Part shown: positions 32,315 to 46,745 of the stretch, one piece after another
Position numbering within the stretch: the first letter of the stretch is position 1
How the letters are laid out: every line of letters begins with the position of its first letter
Origin: Periplaneta americana
Taxonomy: Eukaryota > Arthropoda > Insecta > Blattodea > Blattidae
Assembly: GCF_040183065.1 (NCBI RefSeq)
Contig: NW_027185500.1
Location: forward strand, 248,001 to 312,000
Length of the DNA stretch: 64,000 nucleotides
Direction: 5' to 3'
Position numbers and translations under genes: made by a program
The notes under the pieces: generated by a model
What the model was told of the DNA's origin: nothing
Databases searched by the model: none
What the model saw: the letters and a program-made list of their open reading frames with translations, nothing else

Positions 32315-33571
32315 GGGTACTTTTGCAAGCCCTGACACTTCCATATGCCAGCCATACAGGTCCCGCCTGGTGCCAGTAGCGTGGCAGCAGTGGTCCGAAA
32401 TGGAAGCTCTTATTCCTTCTCCCACCGCCTGCGAGGTTCGGTCGGTGATAAAGTTCTTTAATGCACAAAGCATTGCGCCAATTGAAATTCATCGGCAGCT
32501 CTGTCAGGTCTATGGGCCGAACATCATGAGTAAGCAGATGGTGCGTCGCTGGCATAGGCAGTTTTCCGAAGGTCGTCAAAGTGTGCATGATGAAGAGCGC
32601 AGTGGGCGACCGTCCCTCATCAATAATGATCGTGTTGAGCTGGTGCTGCAGTGCATCATGGAGAACCGTCGCTTCACGATTACGGAGCTGAGCAGCCATT
32701 TTCCGCAGATATCGCGATCCTTGTTGCATGAGATTGTCACTAAGCACCTGCTGTTCAAAAAAGTGTGTGCCAGGTGGGTGCCGAAAAACCTGACACCCGA
32801 ACACAAAATGCAACGTTTAGGAGCAGCACTGACATTTCTGCAACGGTATCATGATGACGGCGACGAGTTCCTCGACAGGATCGTCACGGGCGATGAGACT
32901 TGGATTTTGCACTTCACCCCGGAAACCAAGCAGCAGTCAATGCATTGGCGGCATAGTGGATCTCCGGTCAGGACGAAATTCAAACAGACGCTGTCGGTAC
33001 GGAAAGTGATGTGCACGGTGTTCTGGGACAGGAAGGGCATTCTGCTCAATGACTTCCTTCCAAGAGGTGAAACAGTGAACGCTGACCGTTACTGTGAAAC
33101 ACTGCGAAAATTGCGACGTGCCATTCAAAACAAGAGGCGTGGAATGCTTCATGCAGGTGTTGTGCTCCTCCATGACAATGCTCGTCCACATACGGCTTGG
33201 CGCACAGCAGCTGTTTTGACGGAATTTGGCTGGGAGTTGTTTGATCATCCACCCTACAGTCCTGATCTTGCTCCCAGCGATTTTCACGTTTTCTTGCACC
33301 TCAAGAAATTCCTGTCCTCCGGTGAGCATTTTGGCAACGACGAAGAGCTGAAGATGTCTGTCACACGCTGGTTCTATTCACAGGCGGCAGAGTTCTACGA
33401 CAGAGGGATATAAAAGTTGATCCCAGAATACGACAAGTGTCTCAATTCTGATGGTGGCTATGTTGAAAAATAGCTGAAACATTGCTGTACCTGTTGCCAA
33501 TAAATGTTTTCCTGAAAGTGTGTGTCTTTTTTTTTAAAAAATAGGGAAACTTACTTTCTGGATGCGCCTCG
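32315..33571 (+). mobile_element. Mariner transposon, nearly complete
   Basis: GC content is clearly above its AT-rich surroundings, so it is a relatively recent arrival. The right terminus is TTACTTTCTGGATGCGCCTC ending at a TA near 33571. The expected inverse is not visible on the left; the element appears 5'-truncated within its leader near 32315. It lies between the Mlh1 pieces at 30.8 and 37.4 kb, on the opposite strand. Confidence 0.88.
32400..33473 (+). pseudogene. Mariner transposase (DD34D) with one premature stop
   Basis: The family start is the ATG at 32400 (MEALIPSPTACEV), ten codons inside the longest frame. Residues 1-110 hold two helix-turn-helix motifs (VIKFFNAQSIAPIEI, ITELSSHF); WVPKNLTPEHKMQRL at 126-140 is the linker. 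The catalytic triad is complete: D165 in TGDETW, D259 in LLHDNARPH, D294 in YSPDLAPSDFH, with 34 residues between the last two. A TAA at 33411-33413 (codon 338) interrupts the final 20 residues; the frame then continues KLIPEYDKCLNSDGGYVEK to the natural TAG at 33471-33473. Because only the tail is lost, partial activity cannot be excluded from sequence. Confidence 0.92.
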
Positions 33572-35064
33572 TATTTCAAATACATTATTTGGTTCTAGTT
33601 ATATTTATACAGTTAAATTCAGCTATAATGGCTGGGGGATCACCATTCTGCCGTCACACCCATACTGGTTGGACGACTATTCACCTTAACTGTGGCATGT
33701 GGGCATGAGGCCAGCAGTCCAGCTGATTGACCATAAGCCTTGGCCCTCCATGGGTTGTTGCATCACAGATTTATTTTATTTATAGTTATATTTATAATAA
33801 AAATAATGCAACCAGAGGAGATGTATTAGTTGGCATAGACTAATTTCCTGAGTTTGTATTTAGAGGAAGCTGGACATATGAGACTTGAATTAACTTATAA
33901 TAATTAACAGGAAAACTCTGTTGACAGCTGTACTACTTGATGAGCTGCAAACCTATAGGGGGGTGGGAGTGTACACAAGACATTTGAATGGCCTGAACTC
34001 AATTAGGTATCCGAAATGTACAGTATAATTATATTACCGCCAACACTGTCTCTCTATTCAGAGTGTTCTTGTAAAATTATCTCAAAGAGCAATCGTGAAC
34101 ACTGATAACAGAAATCGAACATATAAAACAAAACAGAGATTCAAAACAAGTGAACTCCTATAAAAATTTTAGAATATTTCACTTCCGGTTGTTTCAATGC
34201 ACACAAACAATAAAATTAACATTATCACAACACAAGAGATATATTCAACAATTAAAATCAAGCATATTTCAAGTCATTATGTTTCATGGAAGTAAAGAGA
34301 CATAATTTATTATTGCTATGCTGTTTGAATGATTTTAATACACCCAACATTTGTATCATGTCACAGAATGTGAGTACAGTCTATGTGAGGGGTATAAAAA
34401 AACTGTGAATTAGGAAGGTTCAGTTATGTAAATCAAGAGTATAGGCTATATTCAGGGAGGTCGTGCATAGTGAGTGTTAATACGAGACAGTTTGTGCTAA
34501 ATACGACTAAGAAACCAAAACAAGAACACCAAGGCAATGCCATACTAACTGTGCGCAGCCAAAGGGCTGTACGAAAGGAAGAGCTTACAAGTGGTAATGG
34601 ATTTAACACTCTGCAGGCGAAGAGCATATTGATCAACTATGTCAGACATAAGTGCCCAGCAGTCCCCACCATCTGAGGAGAAGATACAAAAGCAAGACGT
34701 CTGCCCTGTATGTAAACTAAACATTGATGTTATCAGAAACAGCAGCAGAATGCAACAGATTAGCCTGCGTAATGAGCCAAACAGAGTAGGCGACCCTCTG
34801 GTCTTACTTATTTGCTCTGACCTGTATGTAGTTCCAAAATGTGAAGTTTCAGGATACGGTGGAATATATCCGAAAGCTTAATTTTGAGGCACAAAATTGT
34901 TTCGAAGCAGGTGTGTAGGGAAGTGAGTGATGTACAAATGTACACAGTACAGCCTTACAGTAGAGTGTTTAATAAGTGAGTACCAGAAACATTTATGCAG
35001 AAAGTGACCTCATCAAGATGACTCACCAATGGAGTAAGTAACAGAAAGCTGATTTAATGTGAGT
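33572..35064. other. Spacer with one dispersed-repeat-like block
   Basis: 33620-33770 holds a GC-richer block with CTGGACTGCTGGCCTCATGC on the minus strand, which looks like part of a dispersed repeat; only one copy occurs here. The overlapping frames 34470-34676 and 34639-34881 (the latter with CPVCKLNI) are not recognised, and their coding status is doubtful. Confidence 0.35.
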
Positions 35065-35649
35065 GTTGTTAAACAGAATCCCTGTATTGTGGGTCTCTAT
35101 CACCACTGCATGGCGTGTCCTCAGGTTGCGGATAGAGGAGATGGCCTCCAGATATGGTTTGGTCCTTTAGGTTGGGGGTTGGCTAACAAACCATCACCAT
35201 AAAAAACAGCTTGTTACGAAACCCCAAAATAAGCTTGGACTCTCACTTTGAGAGAGGAACAGAGGTTAAGGGTGCTTGAGAATAAGGTGCTTAGGGAAAT
35301 ATTTAGAGCAAAGAGGGATGAAGTTACAGAAGAATGGAGAAAGTTACACAACGCACAACTGCACGCATTTTATTCTTCACCTGACATAATTAGGAACATT
35401 AAATCCAGACGTTTGAGATGGGTAGGGCATGTAGCACGTATGGGCGAATCCAGAAATGCATATAGAGTGTTAGATGGGAGGCCGGAGAGAAAAAGACCTT
35501 TGGGGAGGCCGAGACATTGATGAGAGGATAATATTAAAATGAATTTGAGGGAGGTGGGATATGATTGTGGAGACTGAATTATTCTTGCTCAGGATAGGGA
35601 CCGATAGTGGGCTTATGTGAGGGCGGCAATGAACCTCCGGGTTCCTTAA

Positions 35650-36979
35650 CCTTTAAGAGCCGAGCTACCATTATAGTGGTATAGCTAGTATTATGATCAT
35701 GACATGATATTATATAAAATACATTAAAGGTGATATCTTTCAGTTGTATGAACACTAATAAGTACAATAAAATTATTAAAGATGTTAGTTATAGTCAGAT
35801 ATGCTTCTCCATCTTCAGTGACTAATTACCACAACTGCAAAACGAAAGCAATTATAATTAATCTCTTGTTTAGTTATATTTCAAAAATTAAAAAGTGACA
35901 AATGGAAAAATAGAAGATATCATAAGTTGTGATACTTTATAAAAGTCTTTTACTCATTAGAAAAGTTAAAAATATAAAGTATAATTGATTTCTAAATAAG
36001 CAATACTGTTATCTCTTCTATATATGCATATAATATTTGAAAATGATATAAGAAATTAAAATAATGTATGAGATTGAATAAAAATGTGATAATAGAACTG
36101 ACATGTTAAAAAGTTAAAATCTTATAATATATGTACATTCTTTTGATAAAAAGTTTACACAGATCATATTTAAAAAATAAAAATAAAAGGAGAATGGACA
36201 AAATTGCGACTTGGATGAATGACTCACCGGTGTGGTTCAGGTGATCGAACCGTGTTGTTGCTTGGCTTGAGGGAAAGACAGACTAATACTATGTTAGTCT
36301 TTTACTATTCAAATCGGAAGTAATATAAAGGTCAAAGAGAATGTTTTTTTCATAAATTGCTTTTTCATTCAAATTATGAGAATTAATGAATTTGTCTTTA
36401 TATTTCAATAGACTCCAGAATATAAAATAATTTTCCTTTCCTATTCATATGTAAAATTTCCATGTGTGAGTTAATGTCTGTAAAGTAATGTTGATTATTG
36501 GATATGTGTTCACTGAAAGCAGAATGAGAAATTTCATGGGAGATATTTCTATGTTCTTTATATCTTATAAATTATGTTATAAATTGTATATGATATATAA
36601 AATACGTTGATATTCTTTAATTTCATACAACATTAAGGACACTGTATTTGATTACAATAATTAAAAAATCCCCCCCCCCCCCAAAAGGAGCAAAATCATT
36701 TCAACTGCAGTCAACTGAAACTCCGTATGCGTACCATTACACTGATTGTTTTACATGGGTCCTCCCCATCCTTTACCACAGACTCAATTGACTGCAGTGA
36801 CTAGGACGCGAACCTGTGATCTTAGGCATGATATGCTGGCCGGACATAGCTTGTGCACCTTAAACCGCTCAACTAACGAACCCAACACGAATTTGCCTGA
36901 TTATGCAGGTATACGAACTCCTGCTTAAGAGTTAGAAATTTGCGTGCAATAGTGGTACAGGTCTTGCGGCTTCTAAATG
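35650..36979. mobile_element. TTAA-flanked non-autonomous element inside LINE B
   Basis: LINE B's GGTTCCTTAA|AAGCCATTTG is split: TTAA occurs at 35646-35649 and again at 36980-36983, and the LINE resumes after it. Ends are weakly inverted: CCTTTAAGAGCCGAGC on the left, and the inverse of CATTTAGAAGCCGCAAGAC on the right. Length is 1,330 bp, AT-rich, no coding signal. TTAA target choice fits piggyBac or Kolobok. A tRNA-like block and a poly-C run (36670-36682) lie inside. Confidence 0.7.
36745..36905 (-). repeat. tRNA-like SINE head (degenerate)
   Basis: On the minus strand, GTTAGTTGAGCGGTTTAAGG (A-box-like, near 36880) and CACAGGTTCGCGTCCTAG (B-box-like, near 36810) are about 55 bases apart, suggesting a tRNA-derived SINE with a long variable region. 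There is only one copy, without a clear tail. Confidence 0.5.
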
Positions 36980-37375
36980 TTAAAAGCCATTTGTAAGTAA
37001 GTTGTTAAACAGAATATGTTGTACTTATTGCAGTTTGTGGCATGTCATTTTGTTTTTCAATTATGTGACAAAATATTTCATTTTAACTTCATATCTGAAT
37101 AATACGAAAACATGTTCACAACAACAACAAAAATGAGGACCATGGCACTTCCGCCTTGTAGTGGTTTCACTGTACTAAAACTTCCAGACTGTCTAATTCC
37201 TTTCTCTTTTATATAAATCAGGTAACAATAATGCGGTAACTATGCACTTGTGAATAATATGATCTATCCTCTTCTATATCAAAAACTATGAGAAAAAAAT
37301 TATACAAGTATGTCAAAATCATTCATGCCATTAACAAATAATAACATGTGACATTATCATGATTCATAAAGTTAC

Positions 37376-37489
37376 CTGTACGCACACTGACCATCTGCTG
37401 TCTTGGTGGTTATGGCAATATGGCTAATGCTCTCCTCTGAAACTGTATGTTGCTATTGTACACAAATCTTCAAACTTCTGAAGTTTGCT
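37376..37489 (-). pseudogene. Mlh1: Mlh1 fragment: exon 3-4 equivalent, frameshifted
   Basis: Minus strand: SKLQKFEDLCTIATYSFRGE, then a break, then SHIA and ITTKTADGQCAYR, ending at ACAG|GTAAC, a donor at the position where vertebrate MLH1 exon 4 ends (CAYR). STYGFRGEALASISH is the conserved MutL motif III region; here the residues ALASI are lost through a net 11-nt deletion and three further residues before ITTK are missing, leaving a frameshift and an in-frame TAG. AGCC direct repeats at the deletion suggest slippage. The 5' edge of the exon and the normally preceding residues are not clear. Confidence 0.85.
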
Positions 37490-38574
37490 TGCTTGATTTT
37501 TATTGCAGTGGCACAGGCATTCAAACTGGAATGACAAGTTCACATTATGCATAATATAAGCCTATCAGTGAATGCTGCTAATTATGAAAAATTATGTAAT
37601 TCCAGAAAGTTTTATTCAGTATCAGTATGTATAGCTAATAATTATAATGCTTGTATAGGGATGGTCCAAATTGAACAGCATTTTAGTTTAGACTTAAAAT
37701 TAAGGATGCAAAGAAAAAAAAAGTTAAATTAAGGATGCAAGGAAAAAAAATGTTAATCTTGTGAACCAGTAATCATGAAGTTTAAAGATTCTAATTGAAT
37801 CAAAATGCTACAAAAATTATGTATTCCAATTATGTCTTATAAGAATTGTGACTTGGTATCCAAATATCCAACATGTAACTGCACCTGAGGACATTTTTTT
37901 TTTCCAATACAAAGAAATGACACTGCTCAAACACAAATACATAACAAATAGGTCTAATGCAGGTGAAAAGATAAAAAAGAGTAATGATTAATTGAAGAGT
38001 TTTTTCAAAAAACAACCATAGTCCTGGTTGAGGTTCTGGCTGATATGTACATCTATTGTCAGACAGTACATCTCACTTGATATGCGTCAGAGGAAGAACA
38101 ATTGTTTGTATGCATCTGAAGTCTGACTAGTGTAATATGTAGCTAGTCAGTGATGTATGCAATGGAGGGGAAAGGAACTTGTCACCCTACCCCATTATCT
38201 CCTGGCTTACTTGCCTTCTTGGTATCACTTGTGAGGTTCAGACCTGTCTTCGGACAGTTGACTAAACAGCAAGAGTCCAAAAACATACATTTTCAGGAGA
38301 AACAAGAAACTATCTGGCAGGAGTGTTGCTCACACTTGAAGGTCTTGTTAAAATTCATCATGCCACTTCTTAAGGTGTTACAAAAACTTGGGAAAACTGA
38401 AGTACATATTTTATAATGTAAATTGTCTCATAGAAATACATGAGTAAATATAGGTAACTGTGGACAATGGTTGTTTTAGGAAAAAATACTCTGTTGTGGC
38501 TGAAGTGTGCCTCCCCTTTAATCTTTTTATTTATTCCTGTTTCTTTACTTGCCTACATTTCTTCCATGGCATTA
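37490..38574. other. No recognisable gene; would be Mlh1 intron
   Basis: AT-rich. A 34-bp tandem duplication around AATTAAGGATGCAA with A-runs lies at about 37696-37755. The open frame 38150-38416 shows no motif. Confidence 0.4.
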
Positions 38575-39010
38575 CTTCTGCACCTAAAGATGACTTTCAT
38601 ACTCCATCGGCAAGTCTATCGTGCTTTCAAAAAGGAGTGTGTTATATGACAGTAAAAATTTTTAAAATAATCAAGATGTATAAAAATTTTTAATAGCCTC
38701 CCTATCGATATAAAAATGAAACTCAAAACATAAGATTATTTAGGGCCAAATTAAAGACCTACCTAATTTCTCACGCCTTCTATTCTGTAGGTGAATTCAT
38801 GACATTCAACAACGCTTCATGAAATTGATACTAAAACTTTGTGTTGTACTAGTACACTATATTGTAAACCTCTTCTGTATATATTTCCACTAGACTGTAA
38901 CTATGAATTAAGACTTTATAGTAGTGTTAAGCTTTTTGACTTGTTCCATATTCTAGCTGTGAAGCAATGTACGAATACATGGAATGTTGATAAATACAAT
39001 ACAATACAGT
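38575..39010 (+). mobile_element. LINE E 3' fragment (CR1/Jockey-like)
   Basis: Broken frames show DDFHTPSASLSCFQKGVCYM and TVKIF, then NSLPIDIK, and RAKLKTYLISHAFYSVGEFM, the usual last segment of CR1/Jockey-type RT proteins. The 3' untranslated end has GTGAAGCAATGTACGAATAC and an AATAC-repeat tail (AAATACAATACAATACAGTAC). It is 5'-truncated. Its C-terminal pattern is similar to LINE F but clearly a different family. Confidence 0.75.
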
Positions 39011-39127
39011 ACTCCATAACGACCATAACTAATACAACAATTCACGTGCCAAAGTATTTTTCTCTGAGGTGGTTTTTGCAGCGAATCTACTACAGTTTAA
39101 AATTGAATGCATATTTCAAGGTGATTC

Positions 39128-39345
39128 ATTCATTCATAGTGTTCTGCCCAGGGGCAGGTCTTTCACTGCAAACCCAGCTTTTCTAGTATTTTCTATTTTC
39201 TGCCTTCCTCTTAGTCTCCGCATATGATCCACATATCTTAATGTCTATCATGTAATATCTTCTTCTGCCCAGAACTTTTCTCCCGTTCACAATTCCTTTC
39301 AGTGCATCCTTCAGAAGGCAGTTTCTTCTCAATCAGTGACCACAA
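39128..39345 (-). mobile_element. LINE C 3' fragment (copy 3)
   Basis: Inverse of the LINE C end: an ATTC-rich tail on the left, then GGGCAGGTCTTTCACTGCAA and the antisense of the IKIYGSY...RNCLLKDAL segment. It breaks off near 39345. Confidence 0.85.
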
Positions 39346-39739
39346 GGGATGTTTGTAAATGCTACAATCGTCCTGACTGGAAAATGACTGTTTTCACAAA
39401 AAAAAAATTCTTTGAACTATGGTTGTTTTATGAAAACCAGTGAAAATTTCCACTCTTACAACATAGGCCTATGGTGTTTTTTTCCCAACAACTAGGCTAA
39501 TTCTGTAGATGGTGCTACAATACACTCGCCATATGCTTAATATCTGAAATTTGTATTTTTTTGGACTATGATTTTTTTTTTCAAAAAACCCTTCAATTGT
39601 AATAGCTTTTGTAGCAGTAATGGTACTGATTTTGAATTCCTCTCCACTACTTTAATGAATTTTCCGCAGAAATGTGTTGTTGTTAATTTTAGCAGTGAAG
39701 CCATTGATTAACTCTCTTCCTCTCCAATATTTTCCACAC
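39346..39739. other. No recognisable feature
   Basis: Spacer with A- and T-runs. Confidence 0.4.
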
Positions 39740-41290
39740 AAAGTGGGTTTAGAGGAAAGGACTGAGCATCATTGAAAAATTGAAAATGATTCTGACCCAT
39801 TTCTTCCTGAAGACTGCACAATGGACAAAGTGACGAAGAAATAACTCCAATTTTGTTCAAGTACTTTGAAAAAGTGGCGTGAAATCTTGAGGAGAGTCCA
39901 TTGCGTAAAATCCCCTATAGCACACACAAAACTTACCTCTGCAAAGCATTTCAGATGCCTGATGGCTTTTTAATGAGTAATTTCCTGACCTCTTTGATTC
40001 TGTCATGAAACAACTAGTTCAAAAAGAAAAACATCCTGAATCAACATCTTAGCTTTCACCAAGGGTTCAGAATGAATTCATCCACCTAATGGCAATCAAC
40101 GTTCGGCAGAGGTTACTAAGAAGCATACTTGAAGTCAAGTTAATGTTTTACTCGAGTCCTGATCAAGCACATCGAGAGCAATTGTCTGAGATACGCTAAA
40201 TGGAAATTGATTTTGAGAAAAAAAAAACAGTAGTCTATTTGTTGGAGAGTCTTTCCTTGGCTTCATTGAAATGAATCAGAAGGATGAGGAGAGCTTGGTT
40301 GAAGCAAGCTATAAGTGGATGAAATGGATATAATTATGAGATTATTGATCCCAATGCTACAATAATGCTGGACATAGAAGTGGTGTTTGTCAAAGAATTA
40401 AGGAGGTAACTCGGCAATGTTTGTAAATTGTAGCAATCACTGGTGGGTATACATGTAGCAAAACAGATCTATTGATGACGACATTTTTCAGAACAATCGA
40501 AATCTTCTTCGTCTACTTGCTGAAACACAGCACTGAGAAAAACTGTAATTTGTTATTCCTGTGGTTTGAAAGTTGGAGTCAAAAATTATGTTGTTGTTGT
40601 TTTCTAATGCCAGGCATTTGACAATAAAGTCATTTGACCTCTTGCACTCCAATATTTTTCAAAGATATTATCATGGCCAGCCACTGAAGCACAGATTTTG
40701 AGGTGTTCCGAATCCATTTCTTGGTTTGAGTTGCACAATGGGCCGTTAGGGGACTGATATATTCAAATTCTATGCAGATGTCTGGCCAAACAATCATGGC
40801 CTGTTGCCAATCTAAATGCAGCTACAGACGATTTGCGTGGTAAATCGGGAATTAACTGTGGATTATGATGCAGAGAGTTCCATTTGTTCCCTTGTGATTG
40901 TGTTATCAAATTTTGTTTGTTAAAGTCTAAGTATGTAGATTTAATAAATCTTTTCACAGAGTAAAACGCAGATTTAGTAACAGGTCTGTAAGTAGCAGTG
41001 CTGCCCTTCTTTGCTAAAGCATCCGCATTCTCGTTTCCCAGGATTCCACAATGGGATGGTATCCATTGGAATACAATTCTTTTATTGAGTGATATTAATT
41101 GAGAAAGCATTTTAGTTATTTCTGCTGTTTGAGATGAAGGTGTGTGTTTAGAGACTAAATTATGTGTATGTGGCGTGCAACAGAAGAAGCTGTAAGGCCC
41201 ATCAGCAAGTACATCGAAGAGATACTTCAGGTGATGAGAACAAGAAGTGATGCATGACAGCTACCTATACTGTACACAAGCTTCTTGTAG
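39740..41290 (+). pseudogene. hAT transposase relic, ZMYM1-like, split by LINE D
   Basis: Broken plus-strand frames read KKWREILRRVH (about 39870), LVQKEKHPES and HLMAINVRQRLLRS (40010-40130), GESFLGFIEMNQKDEESLVE (40250-40305), SQCYNNAGHRSGV and RIKEVTRQCL (40350-40420), and after LINE D RATEEAVRPISKYIEEIL (41170-41230). The order matches the RNase-H-like domain of ZMYM1-type hAT proteins (FLGFIE, then CxGQxYDGAxNMSG, then RWSAR). Many stops. No termini recognised. Confidence 0.6.
40592..41156 (-). mobile_element. LINE D (copy 2)
   Basis: The minus frame 41110-40763 reads MLSQLISLNKRIVFQWIPSH, CGILGNENADALAKKGS (last RNase H Asp), and VAAFRLATGHDCLARHL. It then decays to the Cys-His tail region and an ACA-rich tail at the left. 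A 9-bp repeat AAATTATGT flanks it (40583-40591 and 41157-41165). It extends the RNase H that is cut short in copy 1. Confidence 0.9.
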
Positions 41291-41504
41291 GATGACCAGG
41301 TTTTTAGGCACAAAAAGCAGGACCATTCCTAAAAGTGGTTTTGTAAAGCACTGTCTTAGGCTTTTGCTATTTATCTTACACATCATGTGTCTGAACTTCA
41401 TATCAAGCAGTAATCAGTTTTAATATTCATATACATATTCATTTACTGCAGCCAACTGATCACATACATGATATGGGACATGTCAAAAGTGACACATAAT
41501 TACT

Positions 41505-41600
41505 ATGCTACAACAGAATTAAAATACAACATACGAAATTTCAACATTAATTATAAATAATTTCAACATTAATTATACACAATTTCAACATTAACAAATA
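41505..41600. repeat. Short tandem repeat, about 25 bp unit, three copies
   Basis: AATTTCAACATTAATTATA and variants occur at about 41537, 41559 and 41583. The run lies just beyond the presumed 3' end of LINE F. Confidence 0.75.
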
Positions 41601-41891
41601 ACAACCACAAGAACAGGTATAACACTTTACAAGACAAATCACATTTCATTTAGCAGTCTAGAGTCAATTTCGACCAATGTGTCCTTCATGAGAAGACATC
41701 CTTCTCGAAGTCAGGATCTGGAAAAGAGGAAGTAAAATTTTTGAAGTAAGGCATTCTTTCTATTCAGTTATGTCAATTTTCAATAAATTCGTTCATACTG
41801 TAAAAGCAGTTTTTGATTAAAATTTTGTAAAGAGCTTTCTTAAATTTTTGATGTGCAGATATTTCTTTAAGATAATTTTGTAGGTCATTAT

Positions 41892-44083
<2,192 letters not shown>

Positions 44084-45520
44084 GTCATTATACATACGAA
44101 GACCAGCATGAATGAAACTTTTTATATAGAGTTGTGTTAAAACTTTCAGTAAAAATATCTTTATTTCTTGTATTGTGCTGGTGTGTGTCTGAATTTTTGA
44201 GAAAGCTATACAAATTACATTTGATAAAATTTAAAGTTTGATAAATATAAATACAGGGTAATGACAAGGTATGTATTTTTTTTAAGACTGGCCTGCAGCT
44301 GGTAGTTTGAGATACTTGAACTATGGCTCTAATAGCTCTCTTTTGTAGTTTAAATATTTGGATTGCAGTAGGTGAATTACCCCAAAAGATTATACCATAC
44401 GTTAGGATAGAGTGAAAGCATGCGAAGTGCAATGTGCGAGCAGATTCAATAGATGATGCTCTTATTAGTAATCGCAAGGCAAAGCAAATTTTACTTAATT
44501 TCTTCCCTAGTTCCTGAAGGTGTACAGACCATTTTAAATGTTCATCTAGCTATATACCAAGAAATTTTGTACTGTAAGAATATTGAATTGTTTCATTTTG
44601 ATGTTCTATGACTGGCCACTCAGAATGATTGTTTTGTGAATGATGAAAAGAAGTGGCTATGGTTTTCCACTTATTGATTACCAGTGTGTTTCTCTCAAAC
44701 CATTCCACTAGTCTTTTCTGTAAGAAAACGCATGGTATTGACGTCCTGATAAAAAGATACTGGTATCGTCTGCAAAGAAAGTTGGTTCTCCATGGCTGAT
44801 GTATGACTCTAAATCGTTTATATATATCAAAAATAGAATTGGTCCGAGAATTGAGCCCTGTGAAACACCATACCTATACATTTTTTCTTAAACAGATAAT
44901 TTATTATTTTACCATTTTCTTTACAAGTGATCTCTGTCCTTTGTTCACGGTTTTCCAGGTAAGAAGTAAACCAACTGTGTGCCAAGCCTCTAATTCCAAT
45001 AGCTTTTAATTTTTCCAACAAAATAGTGTGATCCACTAGGTCAAATGGTTTTGAGAGGTCTAAAAATAATCCTATTCCTATTTCTTTCTTGTCAATAGAT
45101 TCATATACTCTTTTTAAAAAGTTTATAGTTGCCGTATTAGTTGATTTACCCTTACAAAATCCATGTTGGTTTTCAACAATTATATTATGTTGGGTTAAAA
45201 ATGATACAAGCCTCTTGTGCATAACCTTTTCAATTATCTTAGAAAAAACAGAGAGTAAGGAGATTGGTCTATAATTTCGAACTTCCATCTGTGGTCCTTT
45301 TTTATATCAGGGTTTCACTTTTGCCATCTTTAAACTAAGCTTATCTGGGAACTGGCTTGTTGACAGTGAAAGATTTACAATGGCAGTTATAGGAGTAACT
45401 ATATTTAGGAAACATCTTTTGATAAGAAAATCTGGAATCCCATCGATGCCAGCTGATCTTTTACTCCCAAGTCGTTTAATAATTTCCATAATTTCTGTTT
45501 CATTAGTAGAATTTAGACGT

Positions 45521-45623
45521 ATGCTATTACAATTATCCTTGTGTTTTGTTATATATGCTATTATAATTATCCTTGTGTTTTGTTATATATGCTATTACAA
45601 TTATCCTTGTGTTTTGTTATATT
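45521..45623. repeat. 34-bp tandem repeat, three copies, inside LINE F
   Basis: ATGCTATTACAATTATCCTT followed by GTGTTTTGTTATAT repeats at 45521, 45555 and 45589 with single base changes. It lies in the linker between the LINE F N-terminal half and the RT. Confidence 0.9.
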
Positions 45624-46418
45624 ATTGTTTTTAATCTGTGTGCTGTTATCCATAACAGTTTCTGCAATACCTACATAATCGTTAAATATGTTTGCTGTTT
45701 TATTGGTGTCACATAGTTCTCCACATCACATTTTAGTTTGATATTTTTTATATCATTACTATTTTGTCCGAGTTCATCTTCAATAACTTTCCACATAGCT
45801 TTTGACTTGTTCCCAGCTGAATTTATAAATTTATCATTGTGCAGTTTTTTGGCTTGACTTATTACTTTATTATAAATTTTCTTGTAATGATAATAATAAT
45901 CTTTAAACGTTTTTGAGACATTCCCCCCTTTTAATATTTTGTTAAGAAATCTTAGTCTCTTTCCGGATTCCCTTATCCCTGCAGTGACCCAGTTTTTTGT
46001 ATTGTCTGTAAATTTGATATTAATTTCAAGCAAAGCTGTCTCATAATAATAATTGAATGTTTTAAAGAATTCGTCATAAGCAAGGTTTACTGAAGTTTGT
46101 TCGAATATGGAGTTACAAGATTCTTTCTCAAGTAGATGATTTAGATACTGAATATTTTCTTCCTTAAAGGATCTTACTTTCTTGTATACAGCAGAACTAT
46201 TATAGTTATTTTTATTCCTATCTTCTAGATGTAACTGCAAGATTTGAGCTTCATGATCATAGAACCCAGTTGTTATTACATTAGAACTGTAGTTCCACAA
46301 ATCCTTGTTTAGTATTATTTGACCAACTGCTGACTGACTGCTGCTTCCTATTCTTGTTGGGACATTTACTATTGCCTCTAAGCCATGTGTGTTTAATACT
46401 AGTTGTAATTTCCAAGTA

Positions 46419-46419
46419 A

Positions 46420-46471
<52 letters not shown>
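46419..46471. repeat. (ATT)n microsatellite
   Basis: About 53 bp of ATT repeats inside the LINE F endonuclease remnant. Confidence 0.97.
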
Positions 46472-46745
46472 TTAAAAATCTACATTTATATCACCCACGA
46501 TTATAATATTTTTGTTTCTATTTCGCAAAGTATGAATTATTAAATCCAATTTATCAATAAGGATCTGATATTACTGCTGGGAGTCCTATATATACAGATT
46601 ATAATTCGTTTCAAACTCGAGAATTCCACCATGCTAGTTTCAAAATGTTCTTCAACATTATCAAATAATGTAGGCTAAATGGTATTGCTTCTATACTTAT
46701 TTTACAAATACACATGAGCCTCCATGTTTTTTGTTTTTCCTATAG

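Larger units (their letters stand above)
35080..37000 (+). mobile_element. LINE B (copy 3): 5' end joined to 3' end, with an internal insert
   Basis: A 15-bp duplication GTTGTTAAACAGAAT flanks it (35065-35079 and 37001-37015). It begins with a GC-richer leader (35080-35230), continues directly with the ORF2 3' part (TWTLTLREEQRLRVLENKV, 35233 on; frame 35248-35520), reaches the stop at about 35648, and ends after the insert with AAGCCATTTGTAAGTAAG. Most of the endonuclease and RT is missing, an internal deletion that kept both ends. It defines the 5' terminus of the family. Confidence 0.85.

Noticed and set aside
32295..33329. Minus-strand frames of 130 and 172 codons
   Set aside because: Antisense shadows of the mariner transposase, kept open by its codon usage.
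38150..38416. Mlh1 exon 2 (a DNGxG-like reading on the minus strand)
   Set aside because: Only a few residues match, a stop follows, and the conserved flanks are absent.
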